From Streptomyces sp. WM4235 (lineage in GTDB: Bacteria; Actinomycetota; Actinomycetes; Streptomycetales; Streptomycetaceae): a stretch of 64,000 nucleotides of DNA. The notes beneath the pieces were generated by a model. It did not search any database, was not told the DNA's origin, and was given only the letters and a program-made list of their open reading frames with translations. Below are positions 56,138-64,000 of the stretch, in pieces. Where the stretch lies: assembly GCF_001279725.1 (NCBI RefSeq), contig NZ_LGDE01000148.1, positions 20,376 to 84,375 of the forward strand. The letters run 5' to 3'. The position numbers were made by a program, and so were the translations under genes. Within the stretch, counting starts at the first letter, position 1. The number at the start of each line of letters is the position of its first letter.

Positions 56138-57595
56138 CTAGAACGGGAACTGCGTCCGTCCGTGCTGCACCGAGATCCACTTCTGGGTGGTGAAGGCCTC
56201 CACCGTGGCCTCGCCGTTCAGCCGGCCCAGACCCGAGGCCTTCTCGCCGCCGAAGGCCGCCAGCGGCTCGTCGCCGATGGTGGAGTCGTTGACGTGGATC
56301 ATCCCGGTCTCGATCCGCTGCGCGAAGCGGACCCCGCGTTCCACGTCGCGCGTGTGCACCGCTCCGCTGAGCCCGTACGGGGTCGCGTTCGTGAGCCGGA
56401 CCGCTTCGTCCTCGCCGTCGAAGACCATCAGCAGCGCGACCGGGCCGAAGATCTCCTGGGCCGGCAGCGGGGAGTCCTCGGGGAGGCCGGCCAGCACGGT
56501 CGGTTCGACGAGGTTGCCGCGCGTAGACCCTCGTACGAGCGCCTGCGCGCCGGACTCGACGGCGCGGTCCACGAGCGCGGTGAGGGCGTCGGCCTGGAAG
56601 GAGTTGATCAGCGGGCCGATGTGGGTGTCGGCCTCGCGCGGGTCACCGGTCTTCAGGCCGCGCACCCGCGCGGTGAACTTCGCGGTGAACTCCTCGGCGA
56701 CCGAGGCGTCGACGAGGATGCGGTTGGCGGCCATGCAGACCTGGCCCTGGTACACGAACCGGCTGAAGACGGCCGCGTCCACCGCGTAGTCGAGATCGGC
56801 GTCGTCGAGGACGACCAGCGCGCTGTTGCCGCTGAGTTCCAGGACGGTCCGCTTGAAGTGGCGGGCGGCGACCGCGCCGACGTGGCGTCCGACCCGGTCC
56901 GAGCCGGCGAAGGAGATCACCTTCGGGACGGGGTGGGTGAGGATCGCGTCGCCTATCTCGGCGATGTCGGTGACCAGGACGTTGAGGAGGCCGGCCGGGA
57001 GGCCCGCGTCCTCGAAGATCTTGGCGATGACCCCGCCGCCGATCACGGGCGCGTTCTGGTTCGGCTTGATCAGGACGGCGTTGCCGAGGGCCAGGGCCGG
57101 GGCGACGGACTTGAGCGTGACCAGGAAGGGGAAGTTGAAGGGGCTGATGACCGCGACGACGCCGACGGGGAGCCGCTGGACGCGGTTCTCCTTGCCCGCG
57201 ACCAGGGAGGGCAGCACGCGGCCCTCGGGGCGGACGGCGAGTTGGATCGCCTCGCGGATGAACTCCATCGCGAGGTCGACCTCGTACTCGGCCTTGGGAC
57301 GCGTCCCGCCGAGCTCGTCGATCATCGCCTCGACGATTTCCTTGCGGCGCTCCTCGGTGATCCGCAGGGCCCGCTCCAGGACGGCGCGTCTCGCGTAGGG
57401 GCTGGTGGTGGCCCATTCCTTCTGGGCGCGCTCGGCGGCGCGGTAGGCCTGGTCCACCTGCTCGACGGTGGCCACGGTGATGGCCGCGAGCTTCTCCCCG
57501 TTGTACGGGTTGACGTCGATGATGTCCCACGAACCGGTGCCGGCCAGCCATTCGCCGTCGATGTACTGGTGAGCCAGGTCGTCGAATATGGACAT
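56138..57595 (-). CDS. Aldehyde dehydrogenase (benzaldehyde/vanillin dehydrogenase-like)
   Basis: The 485-residue NAD(P)-dependent enzyme oxidises an aldehyde to the acid. It has catalytic N154 (SPFNFP), E253 (LELSGN) and nucleophile C287 (GQVCMA). The sequence most resembles the benzaldehyde or vanillin dehydrogenases (XylC/Vdh type). AAGGGATGG precedes the ATG. A 12-bp perfect palindrome lies about 43 bp upstream, so it is likely under repressor control. Confidence 0.92.
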   Translation of the reverse strand: MSIFDDLAHQYIDGEWLAGTGSWDIIDVNPYNGEKLAAITVATVEQVDQAYRAAERAQKEWATTSPYARRAVLERALRITEERRKEIVEAMIDELGGTRPKAEYEVDLAMEFIREAIQLAVRPEGRVLPSLVAGKENRVQRLPVGVVAVISPFNFPFLVTLKSVAPALALGNAVLIKPNQNAPVIGGGVIAKIFEDAGLPAGLLNVLVTDIAEIGDAILTHPVPKVISFAGSDRVGRHVGAVAARHFKRTVLELSGNSALVVLDDADLDYAVDAAVFSRFVYQGQVCMAANRILVDASVAEEFTAKFTARVRGLKTGDPREADTHIGPLINSFQADALTALVDRAVESGAQALVRGSTRGNLVEPTVLAGLPEDSPLPAQEIFGPVALLMVFDGEDEAVRLTNATPYGLSGAVHTRDVERGVRFAQRIETGMIHVNDSTIGDEPLAAFGGEKASGLGRLNGEATVEAFTTQKWISVQHGRTQFPF

Positions 57596-57637
57596 GCCAT
57601 CCCTTACTGCGAGCGCGCACCCGTGCGCTGCACCGGA

Positions 57638-57649
57638 GACCGATCGGTC
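57638..57649. promoter_or_regulatory. 12-bp palindrome upstream of the aldehyde dehydrogenase gene
   Basis: GACCGATCGGTC is a perfect palindrome, 43 bp upstream of the ATG and 39 bp downstream of the XRE gene's stop. Its size and place suit a TetR or MarR-type dimer. No regulator is assigned. Confidence 0.45.
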
Positions 57650-57687
57650 ATCGCCATGCACTGATCAGACGTCATAGTACGTGCGGA

Positions 57688-58566
57688 TCAAGACAGTTGG
57701 AGCAGTCCGCGCAGGAGATCGCGGGTCCGGTCCGCGTCGGGGCAGTCCTCCTGGAGCCGCTCCATGGCCCGCGTGTACTGACCCACTTCCTCTTCTTTGT
57801 CCAGGTAGAGGGCACTGGTGAGCTGTTCCAGATACACGATGTCCTGGAGATCGGACTCCGGGAATCGCAGCAGGGTGAAGGCTCCGCTCTCGCCCGCGTG
57901 CCCGCCGAAGGAGAAGGGCATGACCTGAAGTTGCACGTTGGGCCGCTGCGAGACCTCGATGAGGTGTTCCAACTGCCCGCGCATCACGTCGCGGTCGCCG
58001 TAGGGGCGGCGCAACGCGGCCTCGTCGAGGACGGCGTGGAAGACCGGGGCGCTCTCCGACACGAGGACCTTCTGACGCTCCAGGCGCAGGGCGACGCGGC
58101 GGTCGATCTCGCCGGCCGTGGCTCCGGGCATGCCGCGCTTGACGACGGCGTGCGCGTAGGCCTCGGTCTGTAGCAGTCCGTGGACGAACTGGACCTCGTA
58201 GATGCGGATGAGCGAGGCGGCGCCCTCCAGTCCGACGTACGTCTGGAACCACCCCGGCAGCACGTCGCCGTAGCTGTGCCACCAACCCGCGGCGTTGGCC
58301 TCGCGGACCAGTCCCAGGAGGGACTCCCGCTCCGCGCCGTCGGTCACTCCGTAGAGCGTCAGGAGGTCTTCGACGTCTCTTGCCTTGAAGCTCACCCTTC
58401 CCAACTCCAAGCGGCTGATCTTCGATTCGGATGCGCGGATCGAGTAGCCGGCCGCCTCACGGGTGATGCCGCGGGATTCTCGGAGTCGCCTGAGTTGTGA
58501 GCCCAGGAGGATGCGGCGCACCACGGAACCGCCGGCGTCTGCGGTCACTAGTCCTGCCCTCCCCAT
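57688..58566 (-). CDS. XRE-family regulator with DUF5753 domain (whiJ-like)
   Basis: The 292 residues open with an XRE helix-turn-helix (about 20-73; RRLRESRGITREAAGYSIRASESKISRLELG) and then a DUF5753 domain (about 95-285; e.g. FHAVLDEAALRRPYG, NVQLQVMPFSFGGHAG). Such regulators come in Streptomyces with DUF397 and anti-sigma-like ATPase genes, as here, and WhiJ of this type affects development. It is divergent from the ATPase gene, with a palindromic element in the shared region. Confidence 0.94.
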   Translation of the reverse strand: MGRAGLVTADAGGSVVRRILLGSQLRRLRESRGITREAAGYSIRASESKISRLELGRVSFKARDVEDLLTLYGVTDGAERESLLGLVREANAAGWWHSYGDVLPGWFQTYVGLEGAASLIRIYEVQFVHGLLQTEAYAHAVVKRGMPGATAGEIDRRVALRLERQKVLVSESAPVFHAVLDEAALRRPYGDRDVMRGQLEHLIEVSQRPNVQLQVMPFSFGGHAGESGAFTLLRFPESDLQDIVYLEQLTSALYLDKEEEVGQYTRAMERLQEDCPDADRTRDLLRGLLQLS

Positions 58567-58917
58567 CGCAATGGTGTGCGCGTGGTCTGCGCGGTGTGTC
58601 GCGTCCCGGGGCCCCCGAACCCCAGGGCCCGCAGTCTGCCACCAAAACGCTATGACCCGTACTCGTTCTGTAACGGAATCCGGCGTCCCGGAAAAGAAGT
58701 CCGTAAGTATGCGTAGGAAGAAATGAGCAAGAACCGTCACGGGAGGGGACAGGTCCGGCGCGTGCACGTGCATCTGCCCTTGCATCCGGCTTCGGCATTC
58801 GGAACGATGGTCCCGCGCACCTGCGTTCTTCTTCGCGCAGGAGCCGGACCGACCCACCCCGCAGTTCTTTCTGGACGACAGCCGCCGCTCCGTCCGCGAA
58901 TCCCGGGAGTGCCTCGC
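58567..58917. other. Divergent control region of the XRE and ATPase genes
   Basis: This 351-bp region has no supported gene of its own. It holds the palindromic operator-like element at 58761-58784 and presumably both promoters. An upstream in-frame extension of the ATPase frame exists but lacks a ribosome binding site and conserved sequence. Confidence 0.6.
58761..58784 (+). promoter_or_regulatory. Operator-like element, copy 1
   Basis: The palindrome TGCACGTGCA (58763-58772), preceded by CG, is followed by TCTGCCC, one T, then TGCA. It lies 134 bp upstream of the ATPase ATG. The same 24-bp pattern, with one different base, occurs in opposite orientation at 59877-59900 upstream of the DUF397 gene. 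Confidence 0.75.
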
Positions 58918-59436
58918 ATGGGGACGAATGGATCGACCATGCTCGAGCCGTTACGGCAGGGGCTGCCCCCGGTCGACCCCACGGCTGTCTCCGGGTCCGC
59001 CTCCTGTGCCCTGCCCGCCCGCTTCGAGGCCGTGCGCGGGGCCCGTTCGTTCACCCGGTCGACGCTGTCCCAGTGGGGCCTCGACGACCGGTTCGACGAT
59101 GTCTCCCTCGTCGTCTCCGAGCTCGTCACCAACGCGCTGCGCCATGCCCTGCCCGACGAGGACAGGGCGGGACGCCCGGGTTCGGACGTGCCGGAGCCGC
59201 CGGTTCGGCTGCACCTGATGCGCTGGAGCACCCGATTGGTGTGCGCCGTGCGGGACCCCAGCGAGGACCGGCCGGGCGGGGCGTTCTCGCCGGAGCGGAC
59301 CGAGGAGAACTTCGACCTGGAGTCCGGGCGTGGGCTGTTCCTGGTGGACTCGTACAGCGACAGCTGGGGTTGGCACCCGCTCGCCGGGCGCCTGACGGGC
59401 AAGGTCGTCTGGGCGCTCTTCATGCTCCAGGACTGA
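58918..59436 (+). CDS. Anti-sigma-factor-like ATP-binding protein (HATPase_c_2)
   Basis: The 172 residues carry a GHKL ATPase fold of the RsbW/SpoIIAB type: N box VVSELVTNALRHA with N72, and G box ESGRGLFLVDSYS. In Streptomyces such orphan ATPases sit beside XRE and DUF397 genes, as here. A sigma factor target is not visible. The start at 58918 has GGGAG upstream. Confidence 0.9.
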   Translation: MGTNGSTMLEPLRQGLPPVDPTAVSGSASCALPARFEAVRGARSFTRSTLSQWGLDDRFDDVSLVVSELVTNALRHALPDEDRAGRPGSDVPEPPVRLHLMRWSTRLVCAVRDPSEDRPGGAFSPERTEENFDLESGRGLFLVDSYSDSWGWHPLAGRLTGKVVWALFMLQD

Positions 59437-59534
59437 CCCGCGCTCAGCCGCGTTCGCTCGCGTTCGCCGGCGGGGCGATTCGGCGCATGAACGGCAACCG
59501 GCCGGGATTGATCCTTTCGATCAGTCCCGGCCAG

Positions 59535-59544
59535 TGCACGTGCA
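59535..59544. promoter_or_regulatory. Operator-like palindrome, partial copy
   Basis: TGCACGTGCA occurs a third time in the 133-bp gap between the convergent ATPase and DUF397 genes. The downstream half of the longer element is not conserved here, so this copy may be weaker or accidental. Confidence 0.5.
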
Positions 59545-59569
59545 TGGCTTGATCATTGCGCTGTTCCGA

Positions 59570-59815
59570 TCAGGCGATCAGGTGGTCGAACTCGCCGTCC
59601 TTGACGCCCAGGAGCAGCGCCTCTATCTCCGCCGGCGTGTAGACCAGAGCCGGACCGTCCGGGAATCGCGAATTGCGCATGGCGACATCGCCGCCCGGCA
59701 GTCTCGCGAACTCGACACAGGAACCTTGCGAGTTGCTGTGTCTGCTCTTCTGCCAGGTCAGCCCGTACAAGGAAGCGAGTTCTGCAGCTGCCATCCCGTT
59801 GTACGCGTGGTCCAC
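59570..59815 (-). CDS. DUF397 small protein of the XRE/ATPase cassette
   Basis: The 81 residues have the DUF397 core WQKSRHSNSQGSCVEFARLPGG, then VAMRNSRFPDGPALVYTPAEIEALL. The N-terminus is uncertain: GTG at 59815 or ATG at 59794. It is convergent with the ATPase gene. With the XRE regulator 1 kb away it completes the three-part whiJ-like set. Confidence 0.9.
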   Translation of the reverse strand: MDHAYNGMAAAELASLYGLTWQKSRHSNSQGSCVEFARLPGGDVAMRNSRFPDGPALVYTPAEIEALLLGVKDGEFDHLIA

Positions 59816-59876
59816 AGGAAGCCCCCGATAGTGCAGATGTCAACTGCACCGGATCATAGCTGTGTTCATAAGCAGC

Positions 59877-59900
59877 TGCATGGGCAGATGCACGTGCACG
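59877..59900 (-). promoter_or_regulatory. Operator-like element, copy 2
   Basis: On the minus strand it reads CGTGCACGTGCA, then TCTGCCC, A, TGCA. It matches copy 1 at all but one of 24 positions. It lies 62 bp upstream of the DUF397 gene start and points toward it. Confidence 0.75.
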
Positions 59901-60107
59901 GAGGGTGCTGTGGTCGTCACCGGACCCCCCGTCACTTTCGTCACGGGAGCGACCCTCGAATTCGCCGTGGGAGCGCCCCCCGCATTCTCCCGGGAGGGAC
60001 CGGCGCATTCGCGCGGGGGGCCTCCCTCCGGCCGTCGGTGACCGGGAAGGCAACGGCGGTGGGCCCGCGTCGGTGCACGGGGAGGCGGGCGCGGTGGACC
60101 CGCGCCC

Positions 60108-62168
60108 TCAGGTCCGCAGCGCCTCGGACACCTCGTCCAGCGCCTCCAGGAGCTGCACACCGGCCGCGCGCAGAACACCCGGGTCCCGGGCGCCCCACAC
60201 CGGCGCACCCTCCTCCGACACGAGCGCGCGCACGCGCTCCCAGCCCGGCACACCCCGCTCCCGTACCGCCTTCGCCCCCGCCTCGCTGTCGGCACGCACC
60301 GCCTCGGCCAGGGCCGCCGCACCGGGCACCGGCGCCTGGGAGCGGTCCGGCAGGTGGGCCTCCAACAGCATCGCGTTGCGCCCGAAGGCGGCCACCGCCT
60401 CGCCCGCGCCGTCGGCCGCCGCACGGGACAGGCCGCGGTGGCGCACCGGTTCCCCGGCCGCCCGGTCCACGGCGTCCTGCCAGTCGATCCGGGCGTCCCG
60501 GGCGGCCAGCAGGGCGGTGCGCACGTCGGCCCGCCGGGCGTCGGCCGGGGCCGCGTAGTGCCCGAGCACGGCCGCCGCGTACCGTCCGTCGGCCGCGATC
60601 CAGTCGGCGAGGCGGGTCCGCAGCCTCGGGGTCTCCCAGGCCGGGTAGAGGGCGTAGGCGAGCATCGCGAGGAGTCCGCCGACCAGGGTGAGCGCGACCC
60701 GGTCGGGCACGGTCTGGTCCCAGCGGACACCGCCCATGCCGAGCAGGAACACGACGTACGCGGAGACGCAGACCTGCGAGACGGCGTAGCCGGTGCGCAT
60801 CAGGACGTACATGAGGCCCGCGCTGACCACCGCGAGGAACCCGGACAGGTACATCCCCGGCTGCGCGAGCTGCACGATGCCGGTGGCGACGGCGACCCCG
60901 ACGAGGGTTCCGGTGAAGCGGGCCACGGCCCGCGCGTACGTCTGGCTGAAGTCCGGCCGCATGATCATGACGGAGGCCATCGGAGCCCAGTAGCCGTGCC
61001 CGAACGGCAGGACCTGCCCGATGAGGTAGCCCGCGCAGGCCACGACGGTGACGCGCACGGCGTGCCGCAGGATCGGCGAGTCCGGGTGCAGTTCGGCCCG
61101 TACGGACCTCAGGACCGTCGGCACCAGCGCGGTGAGGGTCGGCCGCAGCATCGACTCGTCGGGGGCGACGAGCCGGCCGGAGCGGGGCTCGGCGGTCTCC
61201 AGCACGTCGTCCAGCAGCGCGGCGAGCCGGCGCGCGGCCCGCTGCGGCGCGCCGGTGAGGAGGTCCGCCGTGTCGGGGGACTTCAGCACGGCCAGGGCCG
61301 GCGCGGGCAGGCGTACCGGGTCCCCGTGCCGGATCGCCCGCGCGGCGGCGTCCAGCACCGTGCCGGCGGCGTCCAGCAGTTCCCGTACCCGGTCCCGCGC
61401 CGGGCCCTCGGCCGGCGCCCCGACGGCCGGGTCGGCGAGGGAGGCCAGGACGGGCCGGACCCGTTCGGCGAGCCCCCGCGCCCCGTGCAGTTCGGCGGGC
61501 CGGCGGCGGGCCTGACGCGCGGTCACGGTGGCGGCGTCCCGGGCCCGCATCAGGGGTTGCGGGTCGAAGGCGCAGACGGGGTCGTGGCGCAGCCGGCGGG
61601 CGTAGTCGGCCTCGGCGGCGAGGGCGTCGGCCAGGGCGTCGCGCTGGGCGCCCCAGCGACGGATCGGGAACAGCACGATCAGCAGGGCCTGCACCACCCC
61701 GCCGGCGGCGATCATCGCGGCGTGCCCGGCGGCCTGCGCGACGGAGGTCGGCAGGGTCACGGTGACGAGCATGACCGCGACGTTGCCGGAGGCGATGATC
61801 CCGGCGGTGGGACCGGCCGCCCAGAGCAGGCCCGCCGCGAAGGTCCAGACGGCGAGCAGGGCGAGGAACAGGCCCGTGTGCGAGGAGCCGATGAGGTAAC
61901 CGACGAAGGTGGAGACGGCCAGGGTCAGCCCGGAGGCGAGGGCGAGGACGGGGCGGGGGCGCCAGCTCTTCTGGAAGGTGGCGATGGCGGCCATGAAGGC
62001 GCCGAAGGCGGAGCTGGCGGCCGCTCCTGGCCCCAGGAAGGCGAGCCCGAAGCCGATCACGATCGCGAGGCCGATGGCGGCGCGAAGGGCGACGAGCGGT
62101 TCGAGGCGGGTGCGTTCGACCTTCATGCCGGTCCGGGCGGTGTGCTTCAGCGCCCGGAGCCAGCTCAT
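60108..62168 (-). CDS. FUSC-family membrane protein (aromatic acid exporter-like)
   Basis: The 686 residues have the double arrangement of FUSC proteins: an N-terminal membrane block of about six helices (27-180), a soluble segment (about 185-360), a second membrane block (about 370-510) and a C-terminal helical domain. Relatives (YccS/AaeB type) export aromatic acids or related compounds. No partner genes are nearby. Confidence 0.9.
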   Translation of the reverse strand: MSWLRALKHTARTGMKVERTRLEPLVALRAAIGLAIVIGFGLAFLGPGAAASSAFGAFMAAIATFQKSWRPRPVLALASGLTLAVSTFVGYLIGSSHTGLFLALLAVWTFAAGLLWAAGPTAGIIASGNVAVMLVTVTLPTSVAQAAGHAAMIAAGGVVQALLIVLFPIRRWGAQRDALADALAAEADYARRLRHDPVCAFDPQPLMRARDAATVTARQARRRPAELHGARGLAERVRPVLASLADPAVGAPAEGPARDRVRELLDAAGTVLDAAARAIRHGDPVRLPAPALAVLKSPDTADLLTGAPQRAARRLAALLDDVLETAEPRSGRLVAPDESMLRPTLTALVPTVLRSVRAELHPDSPILRHAVRVTVVACAGYLIGQVLPFGHGYWAPMASVMIMRPDFSQTYARAVARFTGTLVGVAVATGIVQLAQPGMYLSGFLAVVSAGLMYVLMRTGYAVSQVCVSAYVVFLLGMGGVRWDQTVPDRVALTLVGGLLAMLAYALYPAWETPRLRTRLADWIAADGRYAAAVLGHYAAPADARRADVRTALLAARDARIDWQDAVDRAAGEPVRHRGLSRAAADGAGEAVAAFGRNAMLLEAHLPDRSQAPVPGAAALAEAVRADSEAGAKAVRERGVPGWERVRALVSEEGAPVWGARDPGVLRAAGVQLLEALDEVSEALRT

Positions 62169-62257
62169 GGGGTCGAGCCTAGAGCCCTTTCAGGACTTCT
62201 TCAGATTTGTACAGGTATGGCACATGGCTGTTCCATAAGGCGGATCATCACAACCGG

Positions 62258-62338
62258 CACGACCCTCACGACCGTCACACTCCTCACGACCCTCACACTC
62301 CTCACGACCGCCACGACCCTCACGACCCTCACGACCGC
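62258..62338 (+). repeat. Nine tandem 9-bp units before the TatA-like gene
   Basis: Nine contiguous units, mostly CACGACCCT with variants CACGACCGT, CACACTCCT and CACGACCGC, run from 62258 to 62338. In frame with the TatA-like gene they would encode (His-Asp/Thr-Pro/Arg) triplets. They end 24 bp upstream of its ATG. I take them as leader sequence rather than coding. Confidence 0.85.
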
Positions 62339-62362
62339 GATCGTCCGAAAGGTGGGTACTTC

Positions 62363-62557
62363 ATGCTCCGCAACGCCCTTGAGCCCTGGCACCTGATCGT
62401 GCTGCTCGTCGTCTGCCTGCTGGTGTTCGGATCGAAGAAGCTGCCCGACATGGCCCGCTCGCTGGGCCGGTCCATGCGGATCCTGAAGTCGGAGACGCGG
62501 GCATTGCGCGCGGAGGACTCCCCCGCGCCGGGCCCGACGCCCCCGACGGGGCACTGA
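62363..62557 (+). CDS. Sec-independent translocase protein, TatA/E-like
   Basis: The 64 residues have one short membrane helix (EPWHLIVLLVVCLLVFGSKKLPD) with the typical FGxKKLPD start of the amphipathic helix (ARSLGRSMRILKSE). TatA proteins form the pore for export of folded proteins. No tatB or tatC is adjacent, so this is an extra, orphan copy. GAAAGGTGGG precedes the ATG. The upstream nonamer repeat is unusual. Confidence 0.9.
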   Translation: MLRNALEPWHLIVLLVVCLLVFGSKKLPDMARSLGRSMRILKSETRALRAEDSPAPGPTPPTGH

Positions 62558-62616
62558 GGCGGGGCGGCTGGGCGGGGCTGGGGGGTGTCAGGGCGAAACG
62601 GGCAGGGCGGCGAGGC

Positions 62617-63786
62617 TCACCCCCGCAGGGAGCGGCGCTCGCCGCCGCCCACTCTTGCCCGGTCGGCGGCCGCCGTGCCGTCCTCCCATCCCGCCAGGTC
62701 GGTGGCACCGCGCAGCCGGGTCGTGGTCGTACGGGGGAACATCTCCTCGGCCCGGGAGGTGACCGCCACGTCGCGGGCCACCAGGGCGGGCAGGTTGTCG
62801 GGGGCCTCGGAGGCGGTGTGCTCGGCCGTCTCTGCCAGCCGCTGACCCAGCCGGCTCGCGTACGCCAACAGGAACGACTGCCGGAACGTCTTGGTTCGCT
62901 TGCGTCCGCCGGAGCGCTGCGCCGCCTCCGCCCGGGTCATCGCCGCCGTCCCCTGCACCAGCAGCGAGGTGTAGAGCAGTTCCACCGCCTCCAGGTCGCT
63001 CTCGAAGCCGACCACCGTGGAGAACTCGAAGCCGCTGTTCCACACCGCCCGACAGCGGTTCGCGGTGGAGACCGCGTCCAGCAGTACCGCCTTGGCCTCC
63101 TCGTACGGGGGTTCCACCCCGATCCGGCAGGCGCCGGGCCGCCGGTCCGGTCCGGCGCCGCGCGCGGCCAGCAGGGCCTCGTCCACCGTGTGCCGGGCCA
63201 TCAGCTCCTGGGCCTTCGCGCTGAGCGCCTTGGCCTCCTCGGGAAAGTTCGTCGCCTCGGCCTTCGCCAGCAGCGCGCGGATCCGCCCCAGCATGCGCGG
63301 CTCGATGTGGGTGTGCTCCAGGGCGTCCGCCGGGTCGCCGGGAAGCGGCCCGACGGGCTCGATGGAGGGCAGCCGGATCAACAGCCGGAACACCTCCAGG
63401 ACGGAGGTCGCCAGGGAGAACCGGTCCGTCCGCTCCCGCGCCGCGAGGGCGTCTCCGTACCCGGTGTCGTCCCCCCACCACACCTCGGCGTCGGTCCACC
63501 GCTCGGGCAGGCGCGCGTACCGCCGCGCCTCGGCGGCGACCAGGTCCCCCGTGATCCGCACGTGCGTCTCGTCGAGGTCCCGGCGCACCAGTCGCACCAC
63601 GTCGGCCGGCCGCCAGCCCCGCTCCCAGGCCTGCCGTACGTACCCCTCCCCGCGTGCCAGCAGCTCCCGCGCGGCCCCGCTCCAGCGGGCCGTGTCGGCG
63701 GCGAGCAGCGAGGCTCCGGTGTCCAGGCCACTGTCGCCTTCGGCGTACAGGGCGGCTTCGCAGGCACGGTCGACGATGTCTCTCAC
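62617..63786 (-). CDS. DUF2786-domain protein
   Basis: The 389 residues carry a DUF2786 region (about 165-205; RIRALLAKAEATNFPEEAKALSAKAQELMARH) and a second part with LAYASRLGQRLAET. Many Streptomyces have one such protein; function unknown. The GTG start has GGAG upstream. It is convergent with the TatA-like gene. Confidence 0.88.
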   Translation of the reverse strand: MRDIVDRACEAALYAEGDSGLDTGASLLAADTARWSGAARELLARGEGYVRQAWERGWRPADVVRLVRRDLDETHVRITGDLVAAEARRYARLPERWTDAEVWWGDDTGYGDALAARERTDRFSLATSVLEVFRLLIRLPSIEPVGPLPGDPADALEHTHIEPRMLGRIRALLAKAEATNFPEEAKALSAKAQELMARHTVDEALLAARGAGPDRRPGACRIGVEPPYEEAKAVLLDAVSTANRCRAVWNSGFEFSTVVGFESDLEAVELLYTSLLVQGTAAMTRAEAAQRSGGRKRTKTFRQSFLLAYASRLGQRLAETAEHTASEAPDNLPALVARDVAVTSRAEEMFPRTTTTRLRGATDLAGWEDGTAAADRARVGGGERRSLRG

Positions 63787-63880
63787 CGCTCCAGCTTGGC
63801 ACGGCCCACCGGGGCCACCGCCGCGCAGGTCGGACAGGGGTGCGGGACCCCTGTCACACCCCGGTGGGACACTCGCGGAC

Positions 63881-64000
63881 ATGACCGACCGCACCCCCCG
63901 CTGGGCCCTCGCCGAGGACGGAGACGGCTGGTGGCACGCCGCCCCCATCGCGCCCGGCGGCGGTGGCGATGGCGGTGGTGGCGGTGGCGGTGGTGGCGGT
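63881..64000 (+). CDS. 5' end of a plus-strand gene with Gly-rich tract
   Basis: The frame begins MTDRTPRWALAEDGDGWWHAAP and runs off the window through a run of GGC/GGT codons (63954 onward) that would be almost all glycine with one Asp. Forty codons are visible. The N-terminus looks like a natural protein start; the rest cannot be judged. Confidence 0.55.
   Translation, partial: MTDRTPRWALAEDGDGWWHAAPIAPGGGGDGGGGGGGGGG

Noticed and set aside
58723..58917. Upstream extension of the ATPase gene
   Set aside because: It would cover the operator-like element, has no clear ribosome binding site and no family similarity.
62207..62362. N-terminal His-rich extension of the TatA-like protein
   Set aside because: It would need a TTG start without ribosome binding site; the internal ATG has a good one and gives a normal TatA.

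Overview
This window looks like a stretch of core Streptomyces chromosome. The DNA is very GC-rich with strong third-position GC, so long spurious antisense frames are common. The genes are a typical actinomycete set: Lsr2, ClpC with a ClgR-type box, NuoD2, TipA with its thiopeptide-responsive promoter architecture, and an XRE/ATPase/DUF397 cassette. I see no rRNA, tRNA, CRISPR array, insertion sequence, prophage or secondary-metabolite cluster. Family assignments rest on reading the protein sequences; no database search was possible.

Layout. 1-8394: a secreted M23 peptidase, clpC, a Streptomyces-specific protein, lsr2, a GNAT acetyltransferase, a BlaI-type repressor, a 55-residue membrane protein, and a small membrane protein/winged-helix pair. 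8450-11063: a GntR regulator followed by a DUF397 protein almost touching a Ser/Thr kinase. 11243-16717: a tightly overlapping cofactor operon, DUF2520-panC-nadB-nadC-coaX, that joins pantothenate/CoA and NAD synthesis. 16815-24334: threonine aldolase, an ArsR-type regulator, an exported M28 peptidase, a MidA-like methyltransferase and a NarL-type two-component system. 24371-30992: two PH-domain membrane proteins, an orphan nuoD2, arylamine N-acetyltransferase, a small Cys-rich protein, a secreted lipase-like hydrolase and a coiled-coil membrane protein.

31105-37952: a quaternary-amine (ProX/OpuC type) ABC importer with a divergent ATPase gene, a membrane-anchored esterase and an MprF-like protein. 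38091-41913: folate genes folP, folB and folK on the plus strand converging with folE on the minus strand. 42008-49605: ftsH, hpt, tilS, a DUF2342 metalloprotein, dacB and, divergently, ppa. 49841-57595: a ThrE-type exporter, DedA, tipA, a DinB-like protein, a class B penicillin-binding protein and an aldehyde dehydrogenase. 57688-59900: an XRE regulator, an anti-sigma-like ATPase and a DUF397 protein whose control regions share a long operator-like element. 60108-64000: an FUSC transporter, a TatA-like protein behind a nine-unit 9-bp repeat, a DUF2786 protein and a truncated glycine-rich frame.

The most interesting signals are the shared palindromic element TGCACGTGCA in the XRE/ATPase/DUF397 cassette, the His-Asp-coding nonamer repeat in front of the TatA-like gene, a 13-bp perfect inverted repeat upstream of the M23 peptidase gene, and several unexplained palindromes in single promoters. 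I found no convincing new multi-gene defence or biosynthetic system.
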